NCBI GenBank assembly: GCA_900753295.1
Contig: CAADYQ010000146.1
Span: 1-33,518 of the forward strand
Source: Clostridia bacterium
GTDB taxonomy: Bacteria; Bacillota; Clostridia; Oscillospirales; CAG-272
Length of the DNA: 33,518 bases
Direction of reading: 5' to 3'
Positions 1 to 7,488 of this stretch are shown here, one piece after another (position 1 is the first letter of the stretch; every line of letters begins with the position of its first letter). The notes beneath the pieces were generated by a model. The model had not been told where the DNA came from. It worked only from the letters and a program-made list of their open reading frames with translations, and did not search any database. Position numbers and translations under genes: made by a program.

Positions 1-26
1 GCACCGCCTGTGCGTGATGATCTATG

Positions 27-800
27 TCACTTGTTTTCGCTTGCGATAAGCTCCGCTATCGCGCCGACAGCCACTCTTATTGCCTTATCGGTATCATGCG
101 TCTCGGCGGCATCGGTATCAAGTCCGAGATTGGCGCGCTCCTGATTCCAGACGGTGAGGAACACCGAGCCGCATCTGACTCCGAGCGCCGCGCCGACCGT
201 AAATATCGCCGCCGACTCCATTTCGCTTGCAAGCACGCCAAGGCGCTTCCACGCCTCCCACTTTGCCATAAGCTCACCCGCTACCGGCATACGCGCGGGG
301 CTGTGCTGACCGTAAAACGAGTCCTTGCACTGCACCACACCGGCATGGTAGGTGTAGCCGAGCTTTTTAGCGGAGGCTATAAGGGCGAAAAGCACATCCG
401 TGTCCGGCACAGCCGGGAATTCAATGGGTGCATATTCGCGCGAGGTCCCCTCCTGGCGCACCGCGCCGGTGGCGATAACGCAGTCGCCCGAGCACACCTT
501 GGTGGATATCCCACCGCAGGTGCCAATACGTATGAATGTATGGACGCCGCAGGCGGCAAGCTCCTCCACCGCAATGGCTGCGGAGGGTCCGCCTATACCG
601 GTGGAGCACACCGACACGCGCTCTCCGGCGATAGTTCCGGTGTATATGTTGTACTCGCGGTTCTGCGTAACGTGATGAGGATCGTCAAAATACTTTGCAA
701 TCTTTTCGCATCTTCCGGGATCTCCGGGCAGGATGCAGTAGCCGCCGACATCTCCGGGACGGCAGTTTATATGATACTGAAGGTCATTGGTTTTAAGCAT
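27..800 (-). CDS. udp: Uridine phosphorylase (nucleoside phosphorylase family)
   Basis: The predicted 257-aa cytoplasmic enzyme would split uridine with phosphate into uracil and ribose-1-phosphate (pyrimidine salvage). Visible family motifs in order are the phosphate-binding GDPGR at residues 26-30, STGIGGPSA at about 66-74, RIGTCGG at 91-97, the CKDSFYGQHSP segment at about 158-168 that fits uridine rather than purine phosphorylases, and EMESAA at 193-198, whose Met-Glu-Ser contacts the ribose in this family. The ATG is preceded by GGAGA at suitable spacing and by a sigma-A-like promoter (833-861), so it is probably transcribed alone. Length is normal for the family. Exact substrate preference (uridine or a broader range) cannot be fixed from motifs alone. 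Confidence 0.9.
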   Translation of the reverse strand: MLKTNDLQYHINCRPGDVGGYCILPGDPGRCEKIAKYFDDPHHVTQNREYNIYTGTIAGERVSVCSTGIGGPSAAIAVEELAACGVHTFIRIGTCGGISTKVCSGDCVIATGAVRQEGTSREYAPIEFPAVPDTDVLFALIASAKKLGYTYHAGVVQCKDSFYGQHSPARMPVAGELMAKWEAWKRLGVLASEMESAAIFTVGAALGVRCGSVFLTVWNQERANLGLDTDAAETHDTDKAIRVAVGAIAELIASENK

Positions 801-832
801 ATTCCGGTCTCCTTGAATCGTATTGTATCATT

Positions 833-861
833 ATTATGACATAATACGGTGATCGTTTCAA
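833..861 (-). promoter_or_regulatory. Sigma-A-like promoter of udp
   Basis: Reading the minus strand, TTGAAA (861-856) and CATAAT (838-833) are separated by 17 bases. The start of udp lies 33 bases beyond the -10 box. No operator is recognised. Confidence 0.6.
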
Positions 862-883
862 GGCTTATTTGTGTATATTTGTT

Positions 884-931
884 AAAAGGGTGTGTAAAAA
901 ACTCAAATTGAGTTCTTAACAGCACCCTTTT
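884..931 (-). terminator. Terminator-like hairpin 1 with the shared AAAACTCAA core
   Basis: An imperfect inverted repeat lies 10 bases beyond the stop codon of the last serpin gene. Its outer arms are AAAAGGGTG and CACCCTTTT, and its inner part reads AAAACTCAA-A-TTGAGTT. The outer arm ends in TTTT on the minus strand, as expected for a rho-independent terminator of the serpin operon. The same inner sequence recurs at 11647-11691 and 23242-23280 with different outer arms. Confidence 0.7.
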
Positions 932-941
932 GACCTTTCTT

Positions 942-2174
942 TCAGCCGAGGTGAGAAACAACGCCGAGGAACAGCGGTATTCCGCTTTCGCTGTCCACTA
1001 TCATGCATATGAACGGGCGGTCAAGAATGACCGTGCGGTCCTCCACGGGCATAGCAGCCGTGGCATCGGTTTCTGCCCATGTTATCGCCGCGGCGCGGGT
1101 GCCGTGGCGGTCAAGCTCGATGAAGGTCTTGTGCCCGACCGACGAGCAGAAGGTCGGCGTGGCGGAAAGTCTGCTGAGATCGGCTTTTCCCGCATCGAAC
1201 ATATCACCGACGCCGAGAGCCTTCAGCGCATATTCAAGGCGCACCGAATATTCAAAGCTGAACTCCGGGACCCCCGCGTCGGCGCCTCCGGTGCGGCTGT
1301 TCCACATATCGAGCCATGCGGAGCCGTCAAGCTGTCCCGCCGCTTCAAAGATATCGGCATTTTCATCCTTCGGCAGAAGACCGACAAAGCTGAACTTTCC
1401 GCCCTTGTATTTCTTGGCAAAGCCGCGGAAAGAATCGGACGAAAGGAAGCTCTCACCCTTGGAGCGCAGCATTTTGACCGCGCTCATGCTTCCGTCGCGA
1501 TTACGGAAACTGTCGTCGCGGATATTGTTTTTTTCATATTTTTCATCCCACTCGGCATCAAAGCAGACGGCGTTTACGAGATACGTCACGGCATCGGCAG
1601 GTATGGAATCGATGATGTTTTTTATCATCCCGTCGGTGTTTTTTCCGCACCACGAATTTATATCCTTTACGGTCGTATTATCGAACGGAGCGGCAAACAC
1701 ATCTGCTCCGTACCAGTCGGCGTTCCTTTGCAGAAAGTCCGCATTGACCGGGAAGCCCTCGCGCACCCATACGGAATCCGCGATCGAAAGAGGGGTATCC
1801 TTTCCGCATATGCGGGAGTTCATAGCGTAAAGCCCGCGCGCGAGCGCATCGCTGTCCATGCCAAGAAGCGCTTCAAGCTCGGCGCGCGTGTTGCCCGCCG
1901 CCCCCTCGGTAAACATTCCGAGGCACATAGCTACCGAATACGGCGAGATAAGCGAATTTCCGCCGTCCTTATCAAAAGTCTCGCCGAACAGCCGGAAGGA
2001 AAACTCCGCAAGCGCCCGGTAAAGCTCATCGCTCTCACTTCCCTGCTCTGTCGCAGTGCGCGAATATCCCGCCGACAGCTCTGCGGCGGCAACGCCGACG
2101 CATGAGGTGAGCGAAAAACACATTGCTACCGCCATAAGCACCGCAACGGCGGCGACAGTCATTCTTTTTCTCAT
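942..2174 (-). CDS. Serpin lipoprotein 1 (protease inhibitor)
   Basis: This 410-aa serpin is the last gene of a five-gene unit. A lipoprotein signal peptide ends in LTSC (Cys25), so the protein should be anchored to the outer face of the membrane. Serpin hallmarks are NSLISPYSVAMCLGM near residue 90, the NAVCFDAEW strand, and the C-terminal DRPFICMIVD...GIPLFLGVV. The reactive-centre loop is about residues 358-384. Its hinge is GTRAAA, small-residue rich as in inhibitory serpins, and the candidate scissile region is around Met375-Pro376. Pro at P1' would be unusual, so the scissile bond is uncertain. Ile and Trp at about P9 and P7 are bulkier than normal and might slow loop insertion. The start has AAAGGAGG and lies 28 bases after serpin 2. 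The target protease is unknown. Confidence 0.93.
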   Translation of the reverse strand: MRKRMTVAAVAVLMAVAMCFSLTSCVGVAAAELSAGYSRTATEQGSESDELYRALAEFSFRLFGETFDKDGGNSLISPYSVAMCLGMFTEGAAGNTRAELEALLGMDSDALARGLYAMNSRICGKDTPLSIADSVWVREGFPVNADFLQRNADWYGADVFAAPFDNTTVKDINSWCGKNTDGMIKNIIDSIPADAVTYLVNAVCFDAEWDEKYEKNNIRDDSFRNRDGSMSAVKMLRSKGESFLSSDSFRGFAKKYKGGKFSFVGLLPKDENADIFEAAGQLDGSAWLDMWNSRTGGADAGVPEFSFEYSVRLEYALKALGVGDMFDAGKADLSRLSATPTFCSSVGHKTFIELDRHGTRAAAITWAETDATAAMPVEDRTVILDRPFICMIVDSESGIPLFLGVVSHLG

Positions 2175-2202
2175 TGTTGCGTTCCTCCTTTGGGATCGTA
2201 TA

Positions 2203-3435
2203 TCATATATTTGTCACCACTCCGATGAACAGCGGGATACCTGTGGCGTAGTCAACTATCATAAACATGAACGGACGGTCAAACACGAGGACCTTATCCG
2301 ATGACATGGCGGCGCGGTCGAACACCGCCGCAGTTGCTGCCGCGGCACGCGTACCGTTTCTGTCCACCTCTATGTGCGTCTGATGGATCATACGGCTGCA
2401 CGACATCGCGCAGTCGGCTATCCCTCCGAGATCGGCTTTTCCGGGATCGAACATATCCGTCACCCCGAGTGCCGCAAGCACATCCTTAAGCTCGACCTTG
2501 TAGTCAAAGCCGAACTCCGGCAGCTTTACGCGCACCGCGCCGCTCTTTTTATTCCACATATCCATCCATTCGCCACCGTCAAGAGAACGGGCGAAATCGA
2601 AAATATCCTCATTTTTGTCGACGGGTAGCAGTCCGACGAAGCCGAACGCGGGCGCACCGTCCTCACTGAGATATCTCTTCACAAAGCCCTCCGCGCGCGG
2701 CGTGCCGATGTAGTCCCTCTCGGAGGATGACAGCAGCTTCACAGCAGACTCCGTGCCGTCCCGACAGCGGAACACGCCGTCAGATATGTCGTCCTTCTCG
2801 TACTTTTCCTCCCACATCGCCTCAAAGCAGACCGCGTTCACGATCACCGCAAGGGCGTCCGGGTCAAGCCGATCTATCAGGTCCTTTATCATCCCGTCGG
2901 TCTTCTTTTCAGCCCATCGGTTTATATCCTTTGCCGTCCGGTCGTCAAAAGGGGACGTGAATATCTCCGCGCCGTAGTTATCGGCGTTTGCCTGCAAAAA
3001 TTCGGGATATACGTTCATACCCTCGCGCAGCCACAGGGAATTTGCGGAGCTGAAGGCTGACGCGTCGGCGCACAGCCGATCGCCAAGCGCAAGGAACGCC
3101 CGGTTCAGCGCCGCTGTCTTCATTCCGAGAAGCGCCTCGATCTGGGCGCGTGTCTCCCCGCCGGCGCCGTTGGCTATCATAGCAAGGCACATCGCCGCCG
3201 AAAACGGCGAGATGCATACATTGTCTCCGCTTTCGTTCGGGAGTTTTCCGAGCATGGCAAACGCAAGCCCGGCAAGCACGGTGTCCGCCCCGCTCTCGTC
3301 CCCGCTGCCAAGGTTAGTGCTGCGCGAATAACCGCAGGACACCTCCTTGGGTTCTTTGGCGCATGAGCATGACAGGATACATATCACAATCGCCAGCAAA
3401 GCGGCGACCGCAGACAAAATACAGCTTCTTTTCAT
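2203..3435 (-). CDS. Serpin lipoprotein 2 (protease inhibitor)
   Basis: This 410-aa serpin is the middle of three tandem copies. The signal peptide ends in a Cys-Ser-Cys cluster (Cys23/Cys25), a plausible though atypical lipobox. It carries the serpin signatures NVCISPFSAAMCLAM, the KKTDGMIKDLIDRL helix, NAVCFEAMW, and the C-terminal DRPFMFMIVDYATGIPLFIGVV. The reactive-centre hinge begins at Gly361 (GTRAAAATAA), fully compatible with an inhibitory serpin. Counting back from the DRPF anchor places P1-P1' at Met377-Ser378, the same pair as in human alpha-1-antitrypsin, which would predict elastase-like or chymotrypsin-like targets. That prediction is inference. GGGAGG precedes the ATG, and the gene starts 16 bases after serpin 3. 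Confidence 0.94.
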   Translation of the reverse strand: MKRSCILSAVAALLAIVICILSCSCAKEPKEVSCGYSRSTNLGSGDESGADTVLAGLAFAMLGKLPNESGDNVCISPFSAAMCLAMIANGAGGETRAQIEALLGMKTAALNRAFLALGDRLCADASAFSSANSLWLREGMNVYPEFLQANADNYGAEIFTSPFDDRTAKDINRWAEKKTDGMIKDLIDRLDPDALAVIVNAVCFEAMWEEKYEKDDISDGVFRCRDGTESAVKLLSSSERDYIGTPRAEGFVKRYLSEDGAPAFGFVGLLPVDKNEDIFDFARSLDGGEWMDMWNKKSGAVRVKLPEFGFDYKVELKDVLAALGVTDMFDPGKADLGGIADCAMSCSRMIHQTHIEVDRNGTRAAAATAAVFDRAAMSSDKVLVFDRPFMFMIVDYATGIPLFIGVVTNI

Positions 3436-3451
3436 GTTGACCTCCCCAGAT

Positions 3452-4735
3452 CTACGCTGTGGCGATATTTGCCGTTACACCTACAAACAGCGGGATGCCC
3501 GTGGCATCGTCCACTATCATGAAAACGAACGGGCGGTCAAACACGAGCCTGTGCACCGGTGTGTCATTCATACCGCCGCCGTAAGTAGCTCCGGTCACCG
3601 CGGCGGCGCGAGTGCCGTCGCGATCCACCTCGATATGCGTCTTATGCAACACACTGTTGCACGCTCCCAGCAGCTCTGACGCATCGCCGAAATCAGCCCG
3701 TGTGTAGTCAAACATATCGACCGCGCCGAGCGCCTTCAGCGCATCATTGAGCACTTCCCGACAGTCGAAGCTGAATTCCGGCAGTTTGACTTCTACCTTG
3801 CCTCCGCGATTTCCCCACAGCTCCGCCCAGCTTGATGCGTCAAGCGAACGCGCGAATTTATATATGTCGGCGTTCCGGTCCTTCGGCATAATACCGACAA
3901 AGCTGAAACCGGGCGCTCCGTCAGCACCCCTGTACTTCTTTGCGAAGCCCGCCGCGGTGCGCGATGCCATGTATGTGTACTCGGTCGAGGAAAGCATTTT
4001 AACAGCCGTCTTCGAGCCATCGCGATTGCGGAAACTACCGTCTGAGATATCATCCTCCACGTATTCCTCTGCCCATTCCGCGTCAAAGCACACGGCGTTC
4101 AGAAACAGGGCTATCATATAGTCGGGGTCCAGCCCATCGGAGAATTTTTCTATCATCCCGTCGGTCTTTTCCGACACCCATCTGTCTATATCGGCAAGGG
4201 TTGACTTGTCAAAATCCGTCGCAAAGATATCCGCACCGTAGTGATCGGCATTTGCCTGCAAAAATCCGGGCTTCAGCGTGATATCGCGGCGCAGCCACAT
4301 TGAATTCGCCGAGGTAAAAACACCGCCGGCGCAAAGGCGGTCGTATACACCCGCCAGTGAGCGGTTCAGCGTATCGATATCCGCGCCGAGCATCGCCTCC
4401 AATTGAGCCTTTGTCTCGCCGCGTGCGCCGTTGGCGATCATGCCGAGGCAGGTCATGACCGAAAACGGCGAGATGAACAGATTTTCGCCCTCTCCGGTCA
4501 GCAATTTATCAAACAAGGCAAAAGAGAATTCGGAATAAATGCCCGCAAAGCCGGAATCGACCGTGCGGTCACCGAAGAACCCGCGCACATATCCGTCCGA
4601 AAGCGCGGAGGCGCGGAACGCCGCTTTCGTATCCGACTGCGCGGTGCCGGACGGCGCCGCGCAGGAGCACAGCGATATGCCGATGACAAGCGCCGTAAAT
4701 ACCGCGAGCATTGATCTTAGCTTAATTTTTTTCAT
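3452..4735 (-). CDS. Serpin lipoprotein 3 (protease inhibitor)
   Basis: This 427-aa serpin is the first of the tandem copies and starts 27 bases after the anti-sigma-like gene, behind AAGGAGG. The signal peptide ends in LCSC (Cys25). After a roughly 40-residue linker come the serpin signatures NLFISPFSVMTCLGM, SEKTDGMIEKFSDGL, NAVCFDAEW, and DRPFVFMIVDDATGIPLFVGV. The reactive-centre loop starts at Gly374 with hinge GTRAAAVTG. The exposed stretch then reads TYGGGM (Met389) followed by NDTPVHR, which is glycine-rich and unlike its two neighbours. The C-terminal tail is three to four residues longer than in the other copies. All three copies share Arg at P13 where many serpins have Glu, and they clearly descend from local duplications. 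Confidence 0.94.
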   Translation of the reverse strand: MKKIKLRSMLAVFTALVIGISLCSCAAPSGTAQSDTKAAFRASALSDGYVRGFFGDRTVDSGFAGIYSEFSFALFDKLLTGEGENLFISPFSVMTCLGMIANGARGETKAQLEAMLGADIDTLNRSLAGVYDRLCAGGVFTSANSMWLRRDITLKPGFLQANADHYGADIFATDFDKSTLADIDRWVSEKTDGMIEKFSDGLDPDYMIALFLNAVCFDAEWAEEYVEDDISDGSFRNRDGSKTAVKMLSSTEYTYMASRTAAGFAKKYRGADGAPGFSFVGIMPKDRNADIYKFARSLDASSWAELWGNRGGKVEVKLPEFSFDCREVLNDALKALGAVDMFDYTRADFGDASELLGACNSVLHKTHIEVDRDGTRAAAVTGATYGGGMNDTPVHRLVFDRPFVFMIVDDATGIPLFVGVTANIATA

Positions 4736-4762
4736 ACCGTTTTTCCTCCTTGAGCTGTGATG

Positions 4763-5590
4763 TTATTTTGTTTTTTGGTCCTTCCGGTCCCGCAGATCGA
4801 TATTACGGAATTCGTCGGTATACATACTATCGGGCAGCTCGGGGTTGCCATATGTTTTATGTTTACCGAGCGAGAACGCAAGCTCCTGACTGTCAAAGCC
4901 GTAAAAATACACCCACGTCCGCGAAAGTCCGCACTCTGCGACGCACTCGCTGTCAAATTCGGAATAGTCTATATCGATGTTGTACGTTCCCGGCTCGGTC
5001 GGCAGTCTGTCGGCTCTTTTGCCGTTCACGGTGAGTACTATCCCTTTCGTGACCGCGAGGTCGCTCACCGTGGCGTCGCTATCCTTCACGCGGGCAAAAA
5101 CGAAGCGCAGCTCCGGCGCGCTCCGGTCGAGATGCAGTGTGAACGAGACGGTCCGCCGATTTGTGCTGTCGTAGCCGCGGAACGCGATCGCCCCCGTGTC
5201 GTTTATAATGCGACTGCCGACGCCGTAGTGGTATCTGCCGAACATACCTCCCCAATCGTCAAGCGCTCCATCCGTTACGATTTCCCCTGAAGGGCACGCC
5301 ATGCTTTCGTTATTTTCCCCTCCGTATTTATTATCCGGCGACCATGCGTCAGGTCCCGGTCCCGTATTCGTGCGGGTAAAGATCGTTACCGCAAAGATAC
5401 CGACCGCAAGCACAAGACACGCCGCGGCGGCAGACACCGCAACACGCAGTCTGCTCCATGTGCGCACCTTGCCCGCGTGCAGCGCCGGACTGTCCTCCGC
5501 CGCCTCTGCGATAAGATCGTCTCCTATGCCGCCGACCGCCCCAAGCAGCCCGACGGCTTTTATGTTTTTTTCGTTAGCGTTGTGGTTCAA
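4763..5590 (-). CDS. Membrane-anchored anti-sigma-like protein
   Basis: This 275-aa single-pass protein is translated from a TTG at 5590 that overlaps the stop codon of the sigma factor (TTGA). AAGGAGG lies 9 bases upstream, inside the sigma gene, which favours this start over a longer reading frame. Residues 1-47 are cytoplasmic and contain IGDDLIAEAAED, a short acidic helix similar to those seen at the N-terminus of membrane proteins paired with ECF sigma factors in Clostridia. Residues about 48-72 form one membrane helix. Residues 73-275 form an extracytoplasmic domain that I do not recognise, with a predicted beta-rich C-terminal part and two cysteines (CVAEC). No zinc-binding anti-sigma HxxxCxxC motif is present. 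Its role as sigma inhibitor and envelope sensor is inferred from topology and translational coupling. Confidence 0.7.
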   Translation of the reverse strand: MNHNANEKNIKAVGLLGAVGGIGDDLIAEAAEDSPALHAGKVRTWSRLRVAVSAAAACLVLAVGIFAVTIFTRTNTGPGPDAWSPDNKYGGENNESMACPSGEIVTDGALDDWGGMFGRYHYGVGSRIINDTGAIAFRGYDSTNRRTVSFTLHLDRSAPELRFVFARVKDSDATVSDLAVTKGIVLTVNGKRADRLPTEPGTYNIDIDYSEFDSECVAECGLSRTWVYFYGFDSQELAFSLGKHKTYGNPELPDSMYTDEFRNIDLRDRKDQKTK

Positions 5591-6141
5591 AGGTAAAAAC
5601 CCTCCTTTTCGAGAAAAGCCTTCAGCTTTTTTCGTGTGCGGAACAGTATCTGTGAAACATTTGCCTCCCCCGTTCCGGTGAGCCTTGCGATCTCCCCTAT
5701 GCCGTCGGCATAAAAGTATCGGCGCACGAATATCACCCGCGCCGTGCGCGGCAATGTGCGCAAAAAGCCGTCTATCGCGCGGGACAGCCCGTCTGCATCG
5801 CATTCGGAAGCGCCGTCGCCCGCCGGTATGACCTCAGCCAGCTCATCGGTAAGCGGCAATACGTCCGCCTGCCTTTTCTGCGCCGTGCGTCGCTCAAGCA
5901 CACGGCATGCAAGATTATGCGTTATGCGGCAGATATACGCCTGAAAATTTTCCGGCTTTGTCGGCGGTATCGAATTCCATACCGCGAGGTATGTGTCGTT
6001 CACACATTCCTCGGCATCCTGCTCGTTGCCGGTTATGCCGAGCGCGACAGACATGAGCATTCTGCCGTAGCGGCGCGCCACCTCGTCAAGTGCCGCCTCA
6101 TCGCGTGCAAGAAAAAGCTCTGTTATTGCTTTGTCGTTCAA
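5587..6141 (-). CDS. ECF-type sigma-70 family RNA polymerase sigma factor
   Basis: A TTG start at 6141 with GGAGG 7 bases upstream gives a 184-aa protein, the normal ECF size. The longer in-frame extension upstream spans this ribosome binding site and lacks sigma features. Region 2 covers about residues 5-80, with NEQDAEECVNDTYLAVW (the -10 recognition helix) and FQAYICRITHNLACRVLERR. A short linker follows. Region 4 covers about 125-184, with LPRTARVIFVRRYFYADG and the helix-turn-helix IGEIARLTGTGEANVSQIL. The stop overlaps the start of the anti-sigma-like gene, and three serpin genes follow with gaps of 16-28 bases. This suggests that it activates its own operon in response to an envelope or protease signal. 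It falls in the ECF class by lacking regions 1 and 3. Confidence 0.9.
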   Translation of the reverse strand: MNDKAITELFLARDEAALDEVARRYGRMLMSVALGITGNEQDAEECVNDTYLAVWNSIPPTKPENFQAYICRITHNLACRVLERRTAQKRQADVLPLTDELAEVIPAGDGASECDADGLSRAIDGFLRTLPRTARVIFVRRYFYADGIGEIARLTGTGEANVSQILFRTRKKLKAFLEKEGFYL

Positions 6142-6448
6142 ATGTCCGCCTCCTTCCCGCATACCGCACACGCTGTAAATTGTTAAAGCAAGGATATCCT
6201 TCACCACGTATGTACGGTTTTGCACGGCAATATTTCATCCGTGCGATATTTTTTGCTAAAAAAACTTTTCCGATCGCCGCTTTGAATAATAAAGGACCGT
6301 ATGATATAATCATAAGTATGAAAACGCCGGGTACGCGCCCGGCATATCGGAATACATCATTCCGCATCTTCATTATACATGAACGGAGGCTGTGTGTCAA
6401 GCGCGCCCGAGTCCGGCTTTTTTTCGCTCCGATTTTACAAAAAACGAC
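6142..6448. other. Divergent intergenic region between the sigma operon and the HAD gene
   Basis: This stretch carries no convincing protein gene. It holds a possible ECF-type -35 on the minus strand (GGAAAAGTT, 6271-6263) upstream of the sigma gene, a minus-strand hairpin GCACGG/CCGTGC near 6219-6241, a plus-strand promoter (6282-6309) and two small hairpins (6326-6343 and 6349-6364). A run of seven T follows GC-rich sequence at 6418-6424. The sigma operon's own promoter could not be fixed. Confidence 0.5.
6282..6309 (+). promoter_or_regulatory. Orphan plus-strand sigma-A-like promoter
   Basis: TTGAAT and TATAAT are separated by 17 bases. They point into non-coding sequence with two hairpins and a T-run at 6418-6424. 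The next gene has its own consensus promoter 140 bases further on, so this promoter may serve a short RNA or be a second promoter of the HAD gene. Confidence 0.5.
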
Positions 6449-6477
6449 TTGACATTACCACACGCGGGATGTATAAT
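6449..6477 (+). promoter_or_regulatory. Consensus sigma-A promoter of the HAD gene
   Basis: A perfect TTGACA (6449-6454) and a perfect TATAAT (6472-6477) are 17 bases apart. The gene starts about 45 bases downstream of the predicted transcription start. Confidence 0.85.
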
Positions 6478-6528
6478 GAATGTCTTAATGCATACCTAAA
6501 AACGATATGATATCAAGGAGATAACGCA

Positions 6529-7317
6529 TTGGAACAGCTTCTCGGCAAAAAAGGCTTTATATGTGACATGGACGGCGTGATATACCACGGGAACCGTCTT
6601 TTGCCCGGTGTCGGCAGGTTTCTTGAGTGGCTCAAGTCGAACGGAAAGAAATTTCTGTTTCTGACCAACTCAAGTCAGTATACTCCGCGCGAACTACAGC
6701 AGAAGCTGGGACGCATGGGGCTTGACGTCGATGAATCGCACTTCTACACCAGTGCGCTTGCGACCGCGCGTTTTCTCAACAGTCAGGCGCCCGGATGCTC
6801 GGCGTTCGTTATGGGCGAGCACGGCATACAGAATGCGCTTTACGATGTCGGCATCACCTATAACGATGTAAATCCCGACTATGTTGTCGTGGGTGAGGAT
6901 CGCGGGTACAGTCTTGACTCGATAACAAAGGCAATACGTCTTGTAAACGCCGGCGCCAAGCTGATAGGTACGAACTATGACCTGACAGGTCCCACAGAGG
7001 ACGGCATAGCCCCCGCCTGCCGTGCGCTCCTCGCGCCGATAGAGCTTGCTACCGGAAAGCAGGCGTACTACGTCGGCAAGCCCAACCCTCTCATGATGCG
7101 CACGGGACTCAAGCTCCTCGGCGTTCATTCGGAGGAGGCTGCGATCATCGGCGACCGCATGGACACCGATATAGTTGCGGGGATCGAATCCGGACTTGAC
7201 ACCGTGCTCGTGCTGTCCGGCGTCACCACCCGCAGCGACTGCCTCAACTTCCCTTACCGCCCGCGTCTGATACTTGACGGAGTGGGCGACATTGCGGATG
7301 CGGCGGAGCGCAAATAA
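6529..7317 (+). CDS. HAD superfamily (subclass IIA, NagD-like) phosphatase
   Basis: This 262-aa cytoplasmic hydrolase starts at a TTG preceded by AAGGAG with 8-base spacing. HAD motif I is DMDGVIYHG, with nucleophile Asp13 and acid/base Asp15. Motif II is FLTNSS at about residues 44-49, motif III includes the Lys of YVGKPNP at about 185, and motif IV is GDRMDTD at about 210-216. The cap between motifs II and III identifies subclass IIA, which contains NagD and p-nitrophenyl phosphatase-like enzymes acting on small sugar phosphates or nucleoside monophosphates. The physiological substrate cannot be read from the sequence. A homologue of the same subclass occurs at 32604-33425. No terminator with a T-run follows, only a GCCGCG/CGCGGC hairpin at 7327-7343. 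Confidence 0.9.
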   Translation: MEQLLGKKGFICDMDGVIYHGNRLLPGVGRFLEWLKSNGKKFLFLTNSSQYTPRELQQKLGRMGLDVDESHFYTSALATARFLNSQAPGCSAFVMGEHGIQNALYDVGITYNDVNPDYVVVGEDRGYSLDSITKAIRLVNAGAKLIGTNYDLTGPTEDGIAPACRALLAPIELATGKQAYYVGKPNPLMMRTGLKLLGVHSEEAAIIGDRMDTDIVAGIESGLDTVLVLSGVTTRSDCLNFPYRPRLILDGVGDIADAAERK

Positions 7318-7376
7318 AAAATGACCGCCGCGCAACACGCGGCAGCCACGAAACACTTTTGATATTCATAGAATAA

Positions 7377-7454
7377 CGGACTTTGAACCTCGGATCGCGC
7401 GTAAAAAGATGCAGATTTCTTTCTTCATCTGGCGCGATTCAAGAAGGTTCAAGG
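7377..7454. repeat. Intergenic dumbbell-like repeat, copy A
   Basis: This 78-base element begins CGGACTTTGAACCT and ends AGGTTCAAGG. It is internally symmetric: TTGAACCT pairs with AGGTTCAA, ATCGCGC pairs with GCGCGAT, and a smaller AAAGA/TCTTT arm lies inside. It shares its first 24 bases exactly with copy B. It has no coding potential and its family is not recognised. It lies beyond the tRNA-Leu terminator on the minus strand. Confidence 0.75.
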
Positions 7455-7488
7455 CGCACGCGGTGAAGGTCCCCAAGTTCCGTAGTAT

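Noticed and set aside
24..839. 271-aa open frame antisense to udp
   Set aside because: It is a shadow frame; udp motifs are unambiguous on the minus strand.
930..2105. 391-aa open frame antisense to serpin 1
   Set aside because: The serpin on the other strand has clear family signatures and a ribosome binding site. The antisense protein is low-complexity, Arg/His-rich and has no domain.
5591..5803. Upstream in-frame extension of the anti-sigma-like gene
   Set aside because: It runs through the sigma factor's region 4 in another frame and lies upstream of a strong ribosome binding site and TTG start.
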